DNA from: Ganoderma boninense
Lineage: Eukaryota; Basidiomycota; Agaricomycetes; Polyporales; Polyporaceae
NCBI GenBank assembly: GCA_002900995.3
Contig: CM035305.1
Location: 1,054,001-1,118,000 of the forward strand
Reading direction: 5' to 3'
DNA length: 64,000 bases
Shown piece by piece: positions 21,858 to 34,300 of this stretch; position 1 is the first letter of the stretch; each line of letters opens with the position of its first letter. The position numbers and the translations under genes were made by a program. The notes beneath the pieces are model-generated. The model saw only the letters and a list, made by a program, of their open reading frames with translations. It was not told the DNA's origin and did no database searches.

Positions 21858-22190
21858 TGACACCATGGGTGGACCATGAAGCTTGAAGGGTACACTCGTC
21901 GCTGCAGGTACGGACCCCGTACACCACTGGCACGACGAGTCGGTCTACGCCGATCCAGAGGTGCTCGACCCCTTGCGCCTTGCGAAGGCGAACGAGCCTG
22001 GCCGCGCTGGACTGAGGCACTAGTCCATCAACGTCAACATCTCGTACGACTCTCCCCGTCCACCACAACAGGCACGCATGGTACGTACTCACTCCCACAC
22101 GCTCACTGTCACGCAAGCTCATTCTCATCATGTGTGCACCAAGGCCCAGGACGGGTCGTCCGTCCGAGAGTCGTGGCAGAATGAGTCGGA
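21858..22190 (+). pseudogene. Cytochrome P450 relic (C-terminal fragment)
   Basis: A decayed copy of the P450 region that ends in the haem loop. From 21886 the frame reads KGTLVAAGTDPVHH, then DESVYADPEVLDPLRLAK, closely matching KGTLLAAAAHPTHH and DESIYANAEVYEPFRFAK of the intact gene at 14248-16389. It then hits TAG where the intact gene has CAG (KHQFVN). The FGHGK segment is degraded, but CACGCATG followed by a GTACGT donor and then CCCAGGACGG still marks the split haem-cysteine codon and its intron. No upstream exons, ExxR helix or downstream coding tail were found. It probably arose by duplication of a related P450; whether the nearby gene was its source is not settled. Confidence 0.75.
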
Positions 22191-23846
22191 GTGAACGTTG
22201 TGCTTGCGCATGCCCTCAGACTGACCAATTTGAACTGAGTTCAGAGGAGAGGCCTGAGGCTTGAAGTACTGTACTTACTGCAGTAAGTATAAGTAGCGAC
22301 GACGACAAGAGGCCTGAGGACACCTCGAGGCTCGGAACCTCCCTGCTCTCATCTAGTGCGCCGATGTTCTTAGGAAATGTCAAGAGCACTTCGGGTTTTG
22401 ATCTTTCCGCCGAAAGTTTCTCTCCGCGCTCCCTGTTACCAATTAGTCCTCTCCCGATATCAACCAGTAATCCCTTCTTGCAATTTATCGGATGAGAAAC
22501 TGTCAGGTGTGTAGCGACTGTCGACTGCAGCCATGGACGTTTCCGAGGCCAATTGCTCAACAGCACGTAACAACCTTCGAGGAGCGGCGCCGCGCCCAGA
22601 ATCGGCGTTGATTTGAATGCTCGCCACTCACCTCAAGGATCTCATGTCAATAAAACCAGCTGGCTTTGGGACGGATCATGCATGCATGCACATCACACAC
22701 ACTTTCAGCGTCGACGCACAGCATTGGACCCATGGACGTACACAAAGCTCCTAAGCATCCCTCCTGATGACGTCGTTGCCCGGCTGCTGGAGCGGTTGCA
22801 CTCTCGCCAAGGCATCCGCTGGGCGGAAGAGCACTAAAACGCCTGGATGACAGATATCAAATGCTTATGCAGACCAATCTGCGAGCAAGGGGTCGATAAA
22901 TGGAAAGGATAGGGATCTACCGAACTGACCGTTGACAACCGGGTGGTGGCGGTGGTCAGGCTGTTCGGATACACGGTGGCGGGGACCTCGGCGGATTCGG
23001 AGGCATCTCTGGCATGGTGGATGCACGCATCTTGAGGCCTGGAACCTCGAGGATGACGGTGGATACTTACAGGCCCACAAGTCAACCGGAACTGAGAGGC
23101 ACAAAGAAGAGCACTGGCAAGTAAACGTACAGAAGACGGCAGCTATCGGGCATTGCCGGGGGATGTGGGTGGCGAGAAGGGGCGGGGAAGCAAGCGCCGG
23201 TGGTTGCAGGGTCTCTCGGATGCGGCGAGTACGGAATTTGTTCTGACGACATACGCCCTGTCTCGCCTCGTGTTGTCTTCGGCTCTTTGGCGCAATCGAA
23301 TGCTCTTTTCTGGCCACACTTGACGGAGGATGATGGGCGGGGCAAGGAGGGAGTGGTGCGGCGGGTGTGCGCCTGTGGGCCTGCCGGGATCCCAATTGAA
23401 TTAGAGGGAGGAGTGGTTCGACTTTTGTACGTGTGAGCCTTACCGTCTGGCCGCTCGTCCTATCCTTCCTTTCTTCCCTTGGACCATGTAGGCTCTTTAT
23501 TCGCCATTTCTAGCCTCTCCCCGACCTCCTCCCTCTGCCGTCCTCCTCCTACTTATCATCCCTTCAGGGCCTTCATCATTCTCCGGACCCGCCCCTCTCC
23601 CACCATCTCCCAAGCTGGTCAAGTCCCGACGTCCGACCCTTCTTGGGCCTTTGCTACTGGCAGTCGCCCTTGGGGGCCTCTCGAGACGTCCTTGGAGCCC
23701 ATATCATCTCTGGCTGGTAACTCGCCACAACTCTCGTCAATCGAGCCCATCTCCCGTCAGCCGCCCCCCAGGCTGGTGATGTCTTCCTGAGGCATCAGTT
23801 CCCTATATATACTCCCGTCAGTAGTCGGGTCCACTTTACGACGCTC
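22191..23846. other. Intergenic; no confident gene
   Basis: About 1.65 kb after the P450 relic. Opposing frames at 22865-23395 (-), 22932-23246 (+) and 23479-23790 (+) are proline- or serine-rich without a recognisable domain. It ends in the promoter of the next gene. Confidence 0.4.
23804..23811 (+). promoter_or_regulatory. TATA box of the serine-rich membrane protein gene
   Basis: TATATATA about 40 bases before ATG 23847. It is the clearest TATA-type element in the window. Confidence 0.55.
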
Positions 23847-25295
23847 ATGAATTCACGTATCGTCGACACCACTTCAAGCCCCCTGTCGACACACTATTTT
23901 ATCCACATGGTTTTGCTTCTGTGGGGTCTTGCTTGGTTTGCCATGGTATGTTTGCCCAATTCATCTCATTTCCATCTCGACCAGAAAGCTCAGCCTTGTG
24001 CTGTTTAGAGCGTGGTCATCTTCACAGTTGGCTGGGTTCTCCCTCAATTGCGATCCAAGCCGCCACCGCTCGTCGTGAAGCCCCGAAGCCCTAGCGTTCC
24101 CAGCAAGCCGCTCTCACCCGTGACCAATACAACCGATCTCGCGTCCTTGGAAAAGGACGAGGAGGACGTTGTGTCCACCAAATCGACACTAAGCGATCTT
24201 CCTTCACCACCGCTGGCCCCTACCCCCTCATCGCCCTCATCGTCGAAACGGTCGCTGTTCAAACCACGATGGTCGTTCTCCGCCACCCGCAAATCCTCGC
24301 GCCCCTCCAGCCGCAAGTCGTCTCTAGGCTCCGCAGGGTCCCTCACCCTCGTGGACAACTCTCCAACGTCTTATTTTCCCGATCTTGATGCAATTGGCAA
24401 TGAGTCTGGCGCGGAGGTCAGCCTCGACCAGGACATCCCGCCCCCCAGCGACCCATCTCCATCTGAATTCCCACGACCTGCACGCAATGTGCGGGCTCAG
24501 AGTCTGAAATTACTCAAGAACCTGTCTCGCAAGGTTTCTTCGAAGCAGCGGTCTCCCGCAGCGTCCAGCTTCTCTGCATCGCCTGTGGTGCCCATCGTGC
24601 CCCTGGCTGATGAGCTTTCCGAGCCTGTCAGGCCCACAAGAAGATCCCAATCAAAGGAGCGCTCCGGATCGTCGACGCTGGCGCAAGCTGACGAGCCTCG
24701 ACCGCAACAGAGAGTCGACTCCCTCTCCGGGGAGGTTTTCACGACCACGTTTGTGAACCCCTTCCGTATCAAGCCCCGGAAGCCCAAACCTTCTCTCGGT
24801 ACGTACGCTGTCGGCCTTCCTCGACGCCACACCCGACGCCACATTAGCTCACATGCTCCTTATCTCTTCATTCTTGCAGCCCCGAACAGCCCTTCTACCT
24901 CCTCAGCGCCAGCCCCTGCCCCCCGTCGCGTATCTGGTCCTCGGCGGATGCTCAACTCCCTACAGCTCACCCTCGCCAGCAACTCCTCCCACCCCGCAGA
25001 TAGTCCCGCACCAGACTCGCCCCGCTCGAGCATCTCATCCGCGTCGACGTCGACGTTCTCCGGGTCCTCGACCAGGTCTGCGCTCTCCGGCTCGTCTGGT
25101 TCGCCGCGGGGCGTGCGGCGCACACAACCGTACGCTGCGCCGTACTACGCCGCGATGCCCGGGTCTGCCGGCAACTCGGGTACATCGGCCCGGCGGCGCG
25201 CCGCCTCGTGCTCGCGCGAGTGGCGGCCAGAGCCGGTCGAGGAGGAGGAGCAAGGCGAGGACGCGAACGCGCTCCGGGCTCGAGTTCGCGTCTGA
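23847..25295 (+). CDS. Serine-rich protein with N-terminal membrane segment, unknown function
   Basis: Not a family I recognise. Exon 1 (ATG 23847) ends with VLLLWGLAWFAM. After an intron to about 24008, SVVIFTVGWVLPQL completes one hydrophobic span of about 30 residues, so the membrane segment is split by the intron. The rest is Ser/Pro/Arg-rich and probably disordered: RWSFSATRKSSRPSSRKSS, NVRAQSLKLLKNLSRKVS, TTTFVNPFRIKPRKPKP. A second intron (about 24800-24880) is a multiple of three and reads through. The TGA at 25295 is accepted, but the +1 frame continues with a natural-looking EFASDFGQRVRGRSSTPVRD to 25431, so the C terminus may be longer if a base was lost or gained. Basic Ser-rich segments suggest phosphorylation (inference). 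Confidence 0.6.
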
Positions 25296-26138
25296 TTTCG
25301 GGCAGAGGGTGAGGGGGAGGAGCAGCACACCGGTGCGCGATGTGCAGACTGAGCCCCATAGGGGGCGGAACGGTGCTGGGCACCGCGCAGCGGCGAGCGA
25401 AAGCGCTGTCCCGCTCGCCTCAGCGAGGTAGCGAAGGGTGACCTCCTTTTATGATAGATTCCCGCATATCCATATCCGCATCCGCATTGTGATACTGGAC
25501 TGACGATCGCATGGCATTGACGACCCCTGACATAATATCATTTGGCGACACTCGCTGCACGCCGCATTGCATTGCATATTCCATTGTATCCGCACATACA
25601 CACATACATCCATACTCGCGCTTTACGCTTTCGTTCGGGCTCTGGCTCTAGCTTTGGCTTGGGGAGGGGGAACATCGGTATTAGAAAAACATACGCATAA
25701 TGGAGCTTACAAACATCTCTGGGCTTTGCACATATTGTTATTCACTCTGTTAGCTACTGTGTTACATACACACATCCATAAGTTACATACGTATACAATG
25801 GCATATCCGCAATGCATCACGTTTTTAATAGTCTGGCGATTAAGATGTGCAAACCTGCCAGGGGCTTGAGGCTTAGATCCCACCTGTTCGATATCACTCG
25901 AACGAGAACATAGGATGTATGTACGCTCCAAATCGCGAGTGCACAGAGATACTCTCGGCCGTTCTGCATACGAGTATGCACGGTGGGGCGGACGGAGAAG
26001 GCGTCTTTCGGAAACGGTCACAGTCCAGAGTAGGTCTATTTCTATTGAAAGGCAAGGATACAATTGCACCTGACGATCTTCTGCTCACTTTACTCTGCTA
26101 GGACCTGTGCGACCGGAACGCATCACCGAAAGGAGCTC
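25296..26138. other. Convergent 3' intergenic region
   Basis: Between the serine-rich gene (+) and the DHX29-like helicase (-). It contains CA-rich stretches (ACACATACATCC and similar around 25590-25800), as seen in fungal 3' regions. A frame at 25707-26069 (-) shows no domain. No gene called. Confidence 0.5.
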
Positions 26139-29100
26139 CTAGGACGACAGCCCATCGCCTGTCAACAGCGCCTGCATCGCCTGCAACACAAGGTTATCAT
26201 CGGAGCCGAGACTTGATATCGTTCCCTCGATGCACTCCGAAAGCTGCACATCCAGGAGGCGACTGCGGAGCTCGTGCATGAGCCCAGCTAGATCAAGGGA
26301 CAGGAGCATGAAAAACCCACCGGAGATGATTCACCAGGACACCAATACGCGGCCAAGCCTTGAGCTTGATGATGCAATCTTTAGCGCCAACGGTCAGGCC
26401 TCCGCCGATGTGGTTGACCGTGACAGGCCCGCCGAACAGCAGCAATGCGTAGATTGGGACCTAGGGGGGAGGGGGCATTGCGATGAACATGACATGACCG
26501 GATACATAACGTGCGAACGCACCTCTGTCGCGTCCCGCAGGAACACCTTGCTCGTCATCTGCTTCTGGAAGTACGTCAGGAACGGCGACTTCCACGCCGT
26601 CGCGTTGAACAGGACCGAGGCGGGGTGCACGAAGACGCGGCCCTCCTTGAGGTCGTACATCTTGAACTCCTTCGCGGTGTTTCTCGCGCTGGATCGTCCC
26701 CGCCTGCACGCGGTCGAACTTGATGGCGGACTTGGGGAGGTGCACGCGCGCGACGCGGGGCCAGAAGCCGCCGAGGATGACCGCTTTGACAAGGTTGATG
26801 TTGGTGCTGTTAGTGTTCAATGCGGAATCTGACGGCTTGGAATGCTCGGGGATGAACCCAAGGGACGACAAGGCGGACAAGAAGTCTTGGCGAAGTGAGG
26901 TGATGTCGCGGATTGTCGAGGCAGAGAGGAAGTTCTATGGGACGCACGATTGCCAAAGTATCAGCGCTCAAACTCCAGTGAGATGATTCATCCGACGAGG
27001 AGGAAGCCATACCTGCTCGCAGAACGCGCGGATTGTAACTTGAGACTCTCCTCTGTTTCGAAGGCTGAGACACTCTTCGTAGGCGTTGGCGTCTGTAAGC
27101 AAGTCGCTGTTTCCTGTGGCGAACCGTGCACGAGCCCTAAGAAGACAAGTGGTCAAGATGATAGATGCATAACCGGAGTGGCATAGGACCCACTGATTTG
27201 CTTCCTCTCTTTTGTCCATCGGACTTAGGAATAGAGGTTTACTCGAGAGGCATGCCGCAACTGTCAAGACAGGACCGAGACAACGGAAAATAGTCCCGAG
27301 TATGAGCATCTAGATGAACATTGAGCACCCATAGTCTGTGCTGCCAGGCATGAGAGACGAAATACCTTTCCTAGACGGAGATCCATGGGCAACATCGCCT
27401 GAGAGTACGTCAGAATATGTGCGTCTCAGCCGTGGAACGACCAACCATATGCCGCCCCAGCGCAGTCAATTCACCATCGGATCCAATCGCAGAGAGTTCC
27501 TCCAAAACCTCCAGCGCTTTGTCAACGGAAGCAATATCTGGCGGGTCAATCGCGCGCGAAAGGAAAGACTTCAGGCCTCGTCAGCCCAGTCTCACAGTCA
27601 ACGAGATCAACAGAAACTCCCCACCTTCACGTCATTGTGTACGACTTTCAGCGTTAGCGCAATACTCTCTAGAGGCACACGTTTGATTTCCGGGACTGGG
27701 AATGGCGCCATACGCTTCTCTTGACCGCGAGTGTAAAGCTTGTAGCAGATGCCGGGTTGGGTACGCCCCGCACGTCCACGGCGCTGTTTGGCGGCAGCAC
27801 GGGTGACCCATTGCTCGGTGAGCTTGGTGAGACCTGCTTCCGCGTCGTAGTGAGTCTCCTTAACTTTGCCCCCATCTATCACGTAGATGACGTCGTCGAT
27901 GGTCACCGAAGTCTGTAGTGCCCGCTCAGAAGAGGCCTCGAGATTTCAGAGCGCGCGCACTCTTACCTCTGCAACGTTCGTGGATACGATAATCTTCCAT
28001 TCCGATATTGGCGCGAACACGCGGCGCTGCTCGTCGCTGGTCAAGTTAGCATGGAGCGGGAACACTTTGGAGTTGGGCACGTTCCGCAGCCGCTCCATGC
28101 ATTGTCGGATCTCTTGGACGCCGGATAGGAAGATCAAAATGCCGCCTCGCTTCTGCGCTGTGTCTACAATGTGGTTAACGGTTGCAGCGATGAGCTGTAT
28201 CCCAGCCATTAGCATAGCAAGTCCAGATATGCAGAGACCGGCGTACGTCGTAGTCGAAGAAATCAGATCGCATGATCGTGCGGATTGCCATTTGTGAGTC
28301 CTCATTGAGCCCGCTGCTCTGCAGTTCTTGGCTCGCGTCGCCGTCTTTCCCTCTCCTTGAAGATTTGAGGCCGGCAGGACGGTAGTTCAGTTGCGGGAAG
28401 AAATCCTCTAGGTACCTACAATCCGTTCAGAATCATATTTTCGGGAAATAATATTTAATCGAATGCGTACTTGTCTTGAACAGGGTATGTAAAGCCGGGT
28501 ATAGTCAGGAGAGGCGCATTGTCAAAGTATTTCACGAATATCTCATGATTGATAGTTGCCGACATGAGAATAATCTTGAGGTTATGGTGTGTCTTCAACA
28601 ACTCGCGAAGTTCGAGCAGGAGGAAGTCGCCGTCAACGGAACGTTCATGAACCTGTAACGGCTCAAGTTGTCGTTGGGGGGACTTGCAGAGGACTAAATG
28701 CCTCACCTCGTCAACGATAACGTGCGTCACGTCCCCTAGCTTATCTCCTGTGCCCAGGCGGCGGAGAACGACTCCAGTAGTGCAAAAGAGTATCTTGGTG
28801 CGTGGCCCTTGCTTGGACTCCCCGCGAATGGCGTAGCCGACTGAGCCATCTTCGAGCCGCTCTGCAGAAACTCGAGCGGCGACACCAATAGCGGAGAGTC
28901 GGCGAGGTTGAGTCACGATGATCGAAGCCTTTGAACCTTGACCAGTTCCGATGAGCTCATCGAGGACAAATTGAGGGACTGGGAACAAAGACGTCGTTAG
29001 TGATATCGTCAAAAATATGATGGGATCCGGAAACGATGATCGAAAGGAGCGTACGTTGTGTGGTCTTCCCACATCCTAGTCGGTCACGTCAGCACTCCAT

Positions 29101-31139
29101 TAGCATTACTACAACACTCCTGCTCACCAGTTTCCCCGACAACAACAATGCAGCGGTTAGTCTTGAGGGTGTCGAGGAACTGTTTTCTCGACGCGAATGC
29201 AGGGAGCCGTTCCCTTGTTGCCAGGAGCTTGGTATATCCAGCCTTCTGAGACAGCTGCTCAAACTCGACCTTGATGCGTGCGTCTGTGCGGTCATCACGA
29301 CGTGGGGTCCTCATGCGTTTACCTGTAGAAGGTCCAAAAGCCGGCGTATCTTCCACAAGGTTTGAGCTTTGGGAGGAAGACGCCGTGGCATTAGGTAGAA
29401 GATGCTTTAGCACAGAAGAGATGCTCGGAGGGCCTTCATCGTGAATCATTGCCCATTCCTCCTCCACATGGCGCATGATAGCCATGATGACGGATTCAGC
29501 AGGATCGCGAAGGGTGCCCGTTTTGAAGGCCGTAACAAGCTTCGACAGGATGTGCAGACGAACATAGGCAGCAACGGATGACGAAGTGAGGTACATGGGT
29601 GGATGTGTGCCAGCCGTGGGGAGTGTACGATCTGCGGGAACGATCACATGAAGCGATAATGGAGCAACAGGGAGAGGCACAATGAGCTCTCCGTTGATCC
29701 CGTCTCGCCCACCAAGAGCTTCTACTTCGTCTTGTTCGATGGCTTCAAGCTCTTCAGATTCGACGGCTATTGCCTCAAACCAATCCGTGCCCAAGAGCCT
29801 GCAATTCAGGGCAAATATCAACTTGCCCCAGTCCTCGGCAAGAGCGATGTTAGCAGTGCATTCCTTTACAACATGGGAGGGCCATCCGCACTCCTTGACC
29901 GCCTTGTCTTCTACCCATCTCCTCCTTAAGTCATCGGTGCCCGAATGCGCACCGGTAATGAAAGGGTTAGACGAATTGACGGACGGAAGGAATCGCTGCG
30001 GTAGATCGCATTCCGGCACTTGCAAAATGAGATACTCGATGCAAGCTTGTACCGGAGGAAGACGCCCCAGGAGGCTTGAGGTCAGAGCAGAAGGTTTGGA
30101 AAGTGCCGTAACGGCGTTTCGTACTTGTACGGGCGTGAACCCGAGCAGTCCCAGATCTTTTGTGAGGCGAGGATGGTCCTCGGGTTGAACACAGACCGGC
30201 TCGGCACCCGCAGCGTCTGGATACTGAGCAATTCCCTGTCAGGGACGTCGATTCAGTTACTGCACCATTATCCGTGCGCATATAGTCACCTTCTTTACAG
30301 CGTCTTCAATGAAGTCTCTAATGGAGCTGGCCATCTTCACTTCGGGAGCGCTGGCAAACTCGGAGGACTGTTGGATTGGTCTTGAATGTCCTTCAGGTCG
30401 ATTCACTTCTTCGTTCTTCTGAGCGGCTTTTTCCTGTCGCTCATTCACAGCCTTGCGAGCGGCAAACGGATCAGCCTCGTACATCCAGCTTTGGTGTGCG
30501 GGGGCAGCCTTGTGTTCCGCGGCTAACTGCTTCCAGTAGTCTCGTGGGCCGGGAGGAAGGATGCGATCGAGTTGTATTCCGTTGCAAAACTGGCAAGGCA
30601 ACGTCAATGAAACTATCCTTGGGATTCCTGGAGAGTCCATACACGGTACATGGCATACGTTGCGCCCCAATGGTGCGCTTCAAGAACCGAGGGCATGACG
30701 TAGGGCGGATGAGGCTCCAGGCGGACCGTCTCACGTTCAGAGCTCTTCTTGTTGACTCTGCTCAACATGACAGAGAATGAGTAGCCATCCCGTTGCCTTC
30801 GCTATAGACGATCACCGTCAGTCATGTCGGAGGCAGTTGGCTAGGCGGGGATTAGGTACCGTGTCGACGATGGGCTTTTCCCAGCCATTTTTCTGGCATC
30901 TATCGGGAATATTAGCTAAAAAGTTGACTATGCAGGCTCTCGGCAGGCGCTACAGCTGAAGTCGATGACGGTGGTGGGAGAAACTCGTACCTCTCATGAA
31001 GCAGACTCAAGGGGTACTTGGAGCCCGGAGGGAAAAGAGGTCTCTCTTCTGAGGCTGTAGTAGCAGAAGGAGAGGGTTTGGATGCTTTAGATGAGTTGCC
31101 AGCATTCCCGGACTTGACGATGCCTCTCTTGGGGGGCAT
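26139..31139 (-). CDS. DEAH-box RNA helicase, DHX29/DHX57/YLR419W type
   Basis: Large ATP-dependent RNA helicase; relatives act in translation initiation on structured mRNAs or in ribosome-linked processes. ATG 31139 (MPPKRGIVKSG) leads to a dsRBD-like start, KYPLSLLHERCQKNGWEKP, then YKARKAV-like basic helices, a UBA-like LLGFTPVQVRNAVTAL and an RWD-like region (about 29500-30100). Core motifs after splicing: VVVGETGCGKTTQ (I), IIVTQPRRLSAIGVA (Ia), VIVDEVHERSVD (II), ILMSATIN (III), IIVSTNVAE (V) and QRRGRAGRTQPGICYKLYT (VI). The HA2 and OB-fold regions follow, ending LTGDGLSS at 26139. At least ten introns; one splits motif I and another splits motif II. In the OB region, TTT at 26680-26682 (AAA in the gene) holds one base too many: VQAGTIQREN and TAKEFKMYDLKEG lie in different frames. 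Confidence 0.9.
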
Positions 31140-31346
31140 TTATGTGAGGCGCCTGTGGTACTTGGGAGACGTCGATGCGTAGCCGCCCATGCGCTCATCG
31201 AGGTTTTGCGCTTACTCAGCGGCCAAAGTTGAACCAAGCTACGTGGAAATCGAACCAACGCGCAGCAAGCAGCGCTTATCCTGCGCATTTCCAAGTAAAC
31301 AGTGGCCATGGCGGTTCTCGTGGCTTGCCCTCGACTCTGATCCCCC
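31140..31346. promoter_or_regulatory. Bidirectional promoter region between two DEAH-box helicases
   Basis: Only 207 bases separate ATG 31139 (-) from ATG 31347 (+). Both transcripts' 5' UTRs and promoters must share or overlap this stretch. It has no evident TATA box on either strand, as expected for housekeeping genes. Confidence 0.6.
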
Positions 31347-34300
31347 ATGGCCGACTCTGACCTCTACAACCTCGAGTTCCTGTCTCTCGTCGCCAAAGAT
31401 TACCCAGGAGATCGACAACTATACAGGGCTCAACGACAAGACACTCGCCGAGTTCGTCATCTCTCTCCATGACCAGTCTAAAACCCTTCCAGAGTTCAAG
31501 GGGAAACTGCAGGAAGTTGGCGCCAACTTCCCGGAGTCCTTCATAGAGAACGTCGACCGTCTCATCCTCACTCTCCACCCGAAACACAAGAAGAAGCCTG
31601 CAGGGAAGGAGAATGCCGTCACTGATGGGCCTATCCTCGACGAGGCCGACAAGAAGAAGCGCTTGTTCCCCGGACTTGCCTTGAAGGACCAGGAGTGGGA
31701 GCCGAGCGTTCCGAAGGATGCTATCATGAAGGAGGTGGATGACATGATGTTTCAGCTGGAGGGAGCTGCGAAAAGGACACGACCACGCACGCCGGAGGAC
31801 GACCGATCCTCGAAGCGACCACGCCGCTCTCGTTCCCGGTCTCCTCCCCCGCCACCTCGTCGCCGTAGTCCGAGCCCCTTCCGAGGGAGAGGATCCGATG
31901 ACCGGAGAGATGACCGGAGAGGCAGAGGAGGTGGGAGACAGATGGATGACCGTCCAGTGCTCTTCAAGATCTACGATGGTCGGGTAAATGGCTTGAAGGA
32001 GTTTGGGGCGTTTGTTCAGCTGGAAGGCGTGGCAGGACGAGTGGAAGGTGCGTGCCCACTACCTATTCGCTCGGCCTCCGTCCACTCAACCGCTATTTTA
32101 GGTATGGTGCACGTTTCCAACATCCAGCAAGGCGCGCGAGCGAACTCGGCCGCTGACTTGTTGAGTCGTGGACAGTCGGTCAAGGTCAAGGTGATGAGTG
32201 TCGCCGGGAGCCGGATAGGTCTTTCCATGAAGGATGTCGACCAGGCGACAGGACGTGACCTTACGCCGCATCTGCGAATCAAGTCTGAAGCCGAACTTGC
32301 GGAGGAAGAGGAGAAACGAGCAGCCCACGGTGCGAACGCCGTTCCCCTCAACTCGCGTGGTGTCAAAGAAGAGGTCGTCCGGTCTGCAAAACGGTTGACG
32401 TCGCCAGAACGATGGGAAATCAAACAACTCATTTCCTCTGGTGCCTTGGACGCCTCAGAGTACCCAGATCTCGACGAGGACTTTGCGAATCCTCATACGC
32501 GCGCCGAGGTAGAGGAAGAGTTGGATGTCGAAGTCCGGGAAGAGGAACCCGCGTTCCTTGCTGGTCAGACAAAGAAGACTCTGGAGCTTAGTCCTGTCAA
32601 GATTGTCAAAGCCCCTGACGGTTCGCTCAACCGCGCTGCACTTGCTGGTGCGTCCCTAGCGAAGGAACGTAGAGAGTTGCGACAGCAGGAGGCAAACGAG
32701 CAAGCGGATTCCGAGGCTCGTGACTTTAGCGCTCCCTGGCTGGATCCCATGGCGAAGGATACCGACCGTGTCTTCGCGCAAGACCTCCGACGCGACTTGC
32801 GAGGTCAGAAAGCCGGGGAGCAGGCAGGATGGAAGGATGCCACCTTCAACAAGGCAACGACATTTGGTGAAATCACCTCGTTGAGCATCCAGGACCAACG
32901 GAAGAGTCTTCCTATCTATAAGCTCCGTAACCCTTTGCTAAAAGCCATCTCCGAGGTAAGTTACTGTTAGATCATGTGCACGAACCGTGTTCTGACTATT
33001 CTCCAGCACCAGGTCCTTATCGTCGTTGGCGACACTGGTTCCGGCAAGACGACGCAAATGACTCAGTACCTAGCGGAGGAGGGATTCGCCGACAAGGGCA
33101 AGATCGGTTGCACTCAGCCCAGACGTGTCGCTGCCATGTCCGTGGCGAAGCGTGTGGCAGAGGAGGTTGGTTGCCGTCTCGGACAAGAAGTTGGATACAC
33201 AATCCGTTTCGAGGACTGCACGAGTCCTGAAACGCGCATCAAGTACATGACGGATGGTATGCTCCAGCGGGAGTGTCTCATCGACCCAGACGTCACGCAG
33301 TACTCTGTCGTCATGTTGGACGAGGCGCATGAACGCACCATCTCAACTGATGTGCTGTTCGGTCTTCTGAAGAGTAAGACCGCTTTGTTTGTCCAACTGC
33401 TTGCATTTTTGCTTACGCTCCCCACAGAGGCAATCAAGCGACGACCGGACCTCAAGTTGATCGTCACCTCTGCCACGCTCGACGCTGAAAAGTTCTCGAA
33501 ATACTTCTTCGGCTGTCCTATCTTCACGATTCCCGGCCGGACCTACCCCGTTGAAGTCCTCTACACGAAGGAGCCGGAAACGGACTATCTCGACGCATCG
33601 CTGATCACTGTCATGCAAATCCACCTTTCGGAGCCACCCGGCGACGTCTTGCTTTTCCTTACTGGTCAAGAGGAGATCGACACAGCTTGCGAAATTCTCT
33701 ACGAACGCATGAAAGCGCTCGGACCGAAGGTGCCAGAGCTCATTATTCTCCCTATCTACTCCGCACTCCCCTCCGAAGTCCAGTCCCGCGTCTTCGAGCC
33801 CACTCCTCCTGGTGCGCGGAAGGTCGTCGTTGCCACAAACGTCGCCGAAACGAGTCTCACCATCCCGGGCATCTACTACGTAATCGACCCTGGCTTCTCG
33901 AAACAGAACGCTTACGATCCGCGTCTCGGTATGGACTCGCTTGTAGTCATGCCCATTTCGCAAGCGCAAGCTCGCCAACGAGCGGGCCGTGCCGGTCGTA
34001 CGGGACCTGGCAAGTGCTACCGTCTTTATACAGAGGCCGCCTTCCGAAACGAAATGCTGCCGAACTCGATTCCCGATATCCAACGGACGAACTTGGCGCA
34101 CACCATCCTCATGCTGAAGGCGATGGGCATCAACGACCTTCTGAGCTTCGACTTCATGGACCCCCCTCCCGCGCAGACGATGATCACCGCGCTCGAATCG
34201 CTCTACGCCCTGTCCGCCCTCGACGACGAAGGTCTGCTGACGCGCCTCGGGCGCAAGATGGCAGACTTCCCTATGGAGCCGCCCCTTGCGAAGATGCTGA

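Noticed and set aside
33343..34101. 252-codon minus-strand frame within PRP22
   Set aside because: Exactly opposite the conserved helicase core of PRP22; shadow frame.
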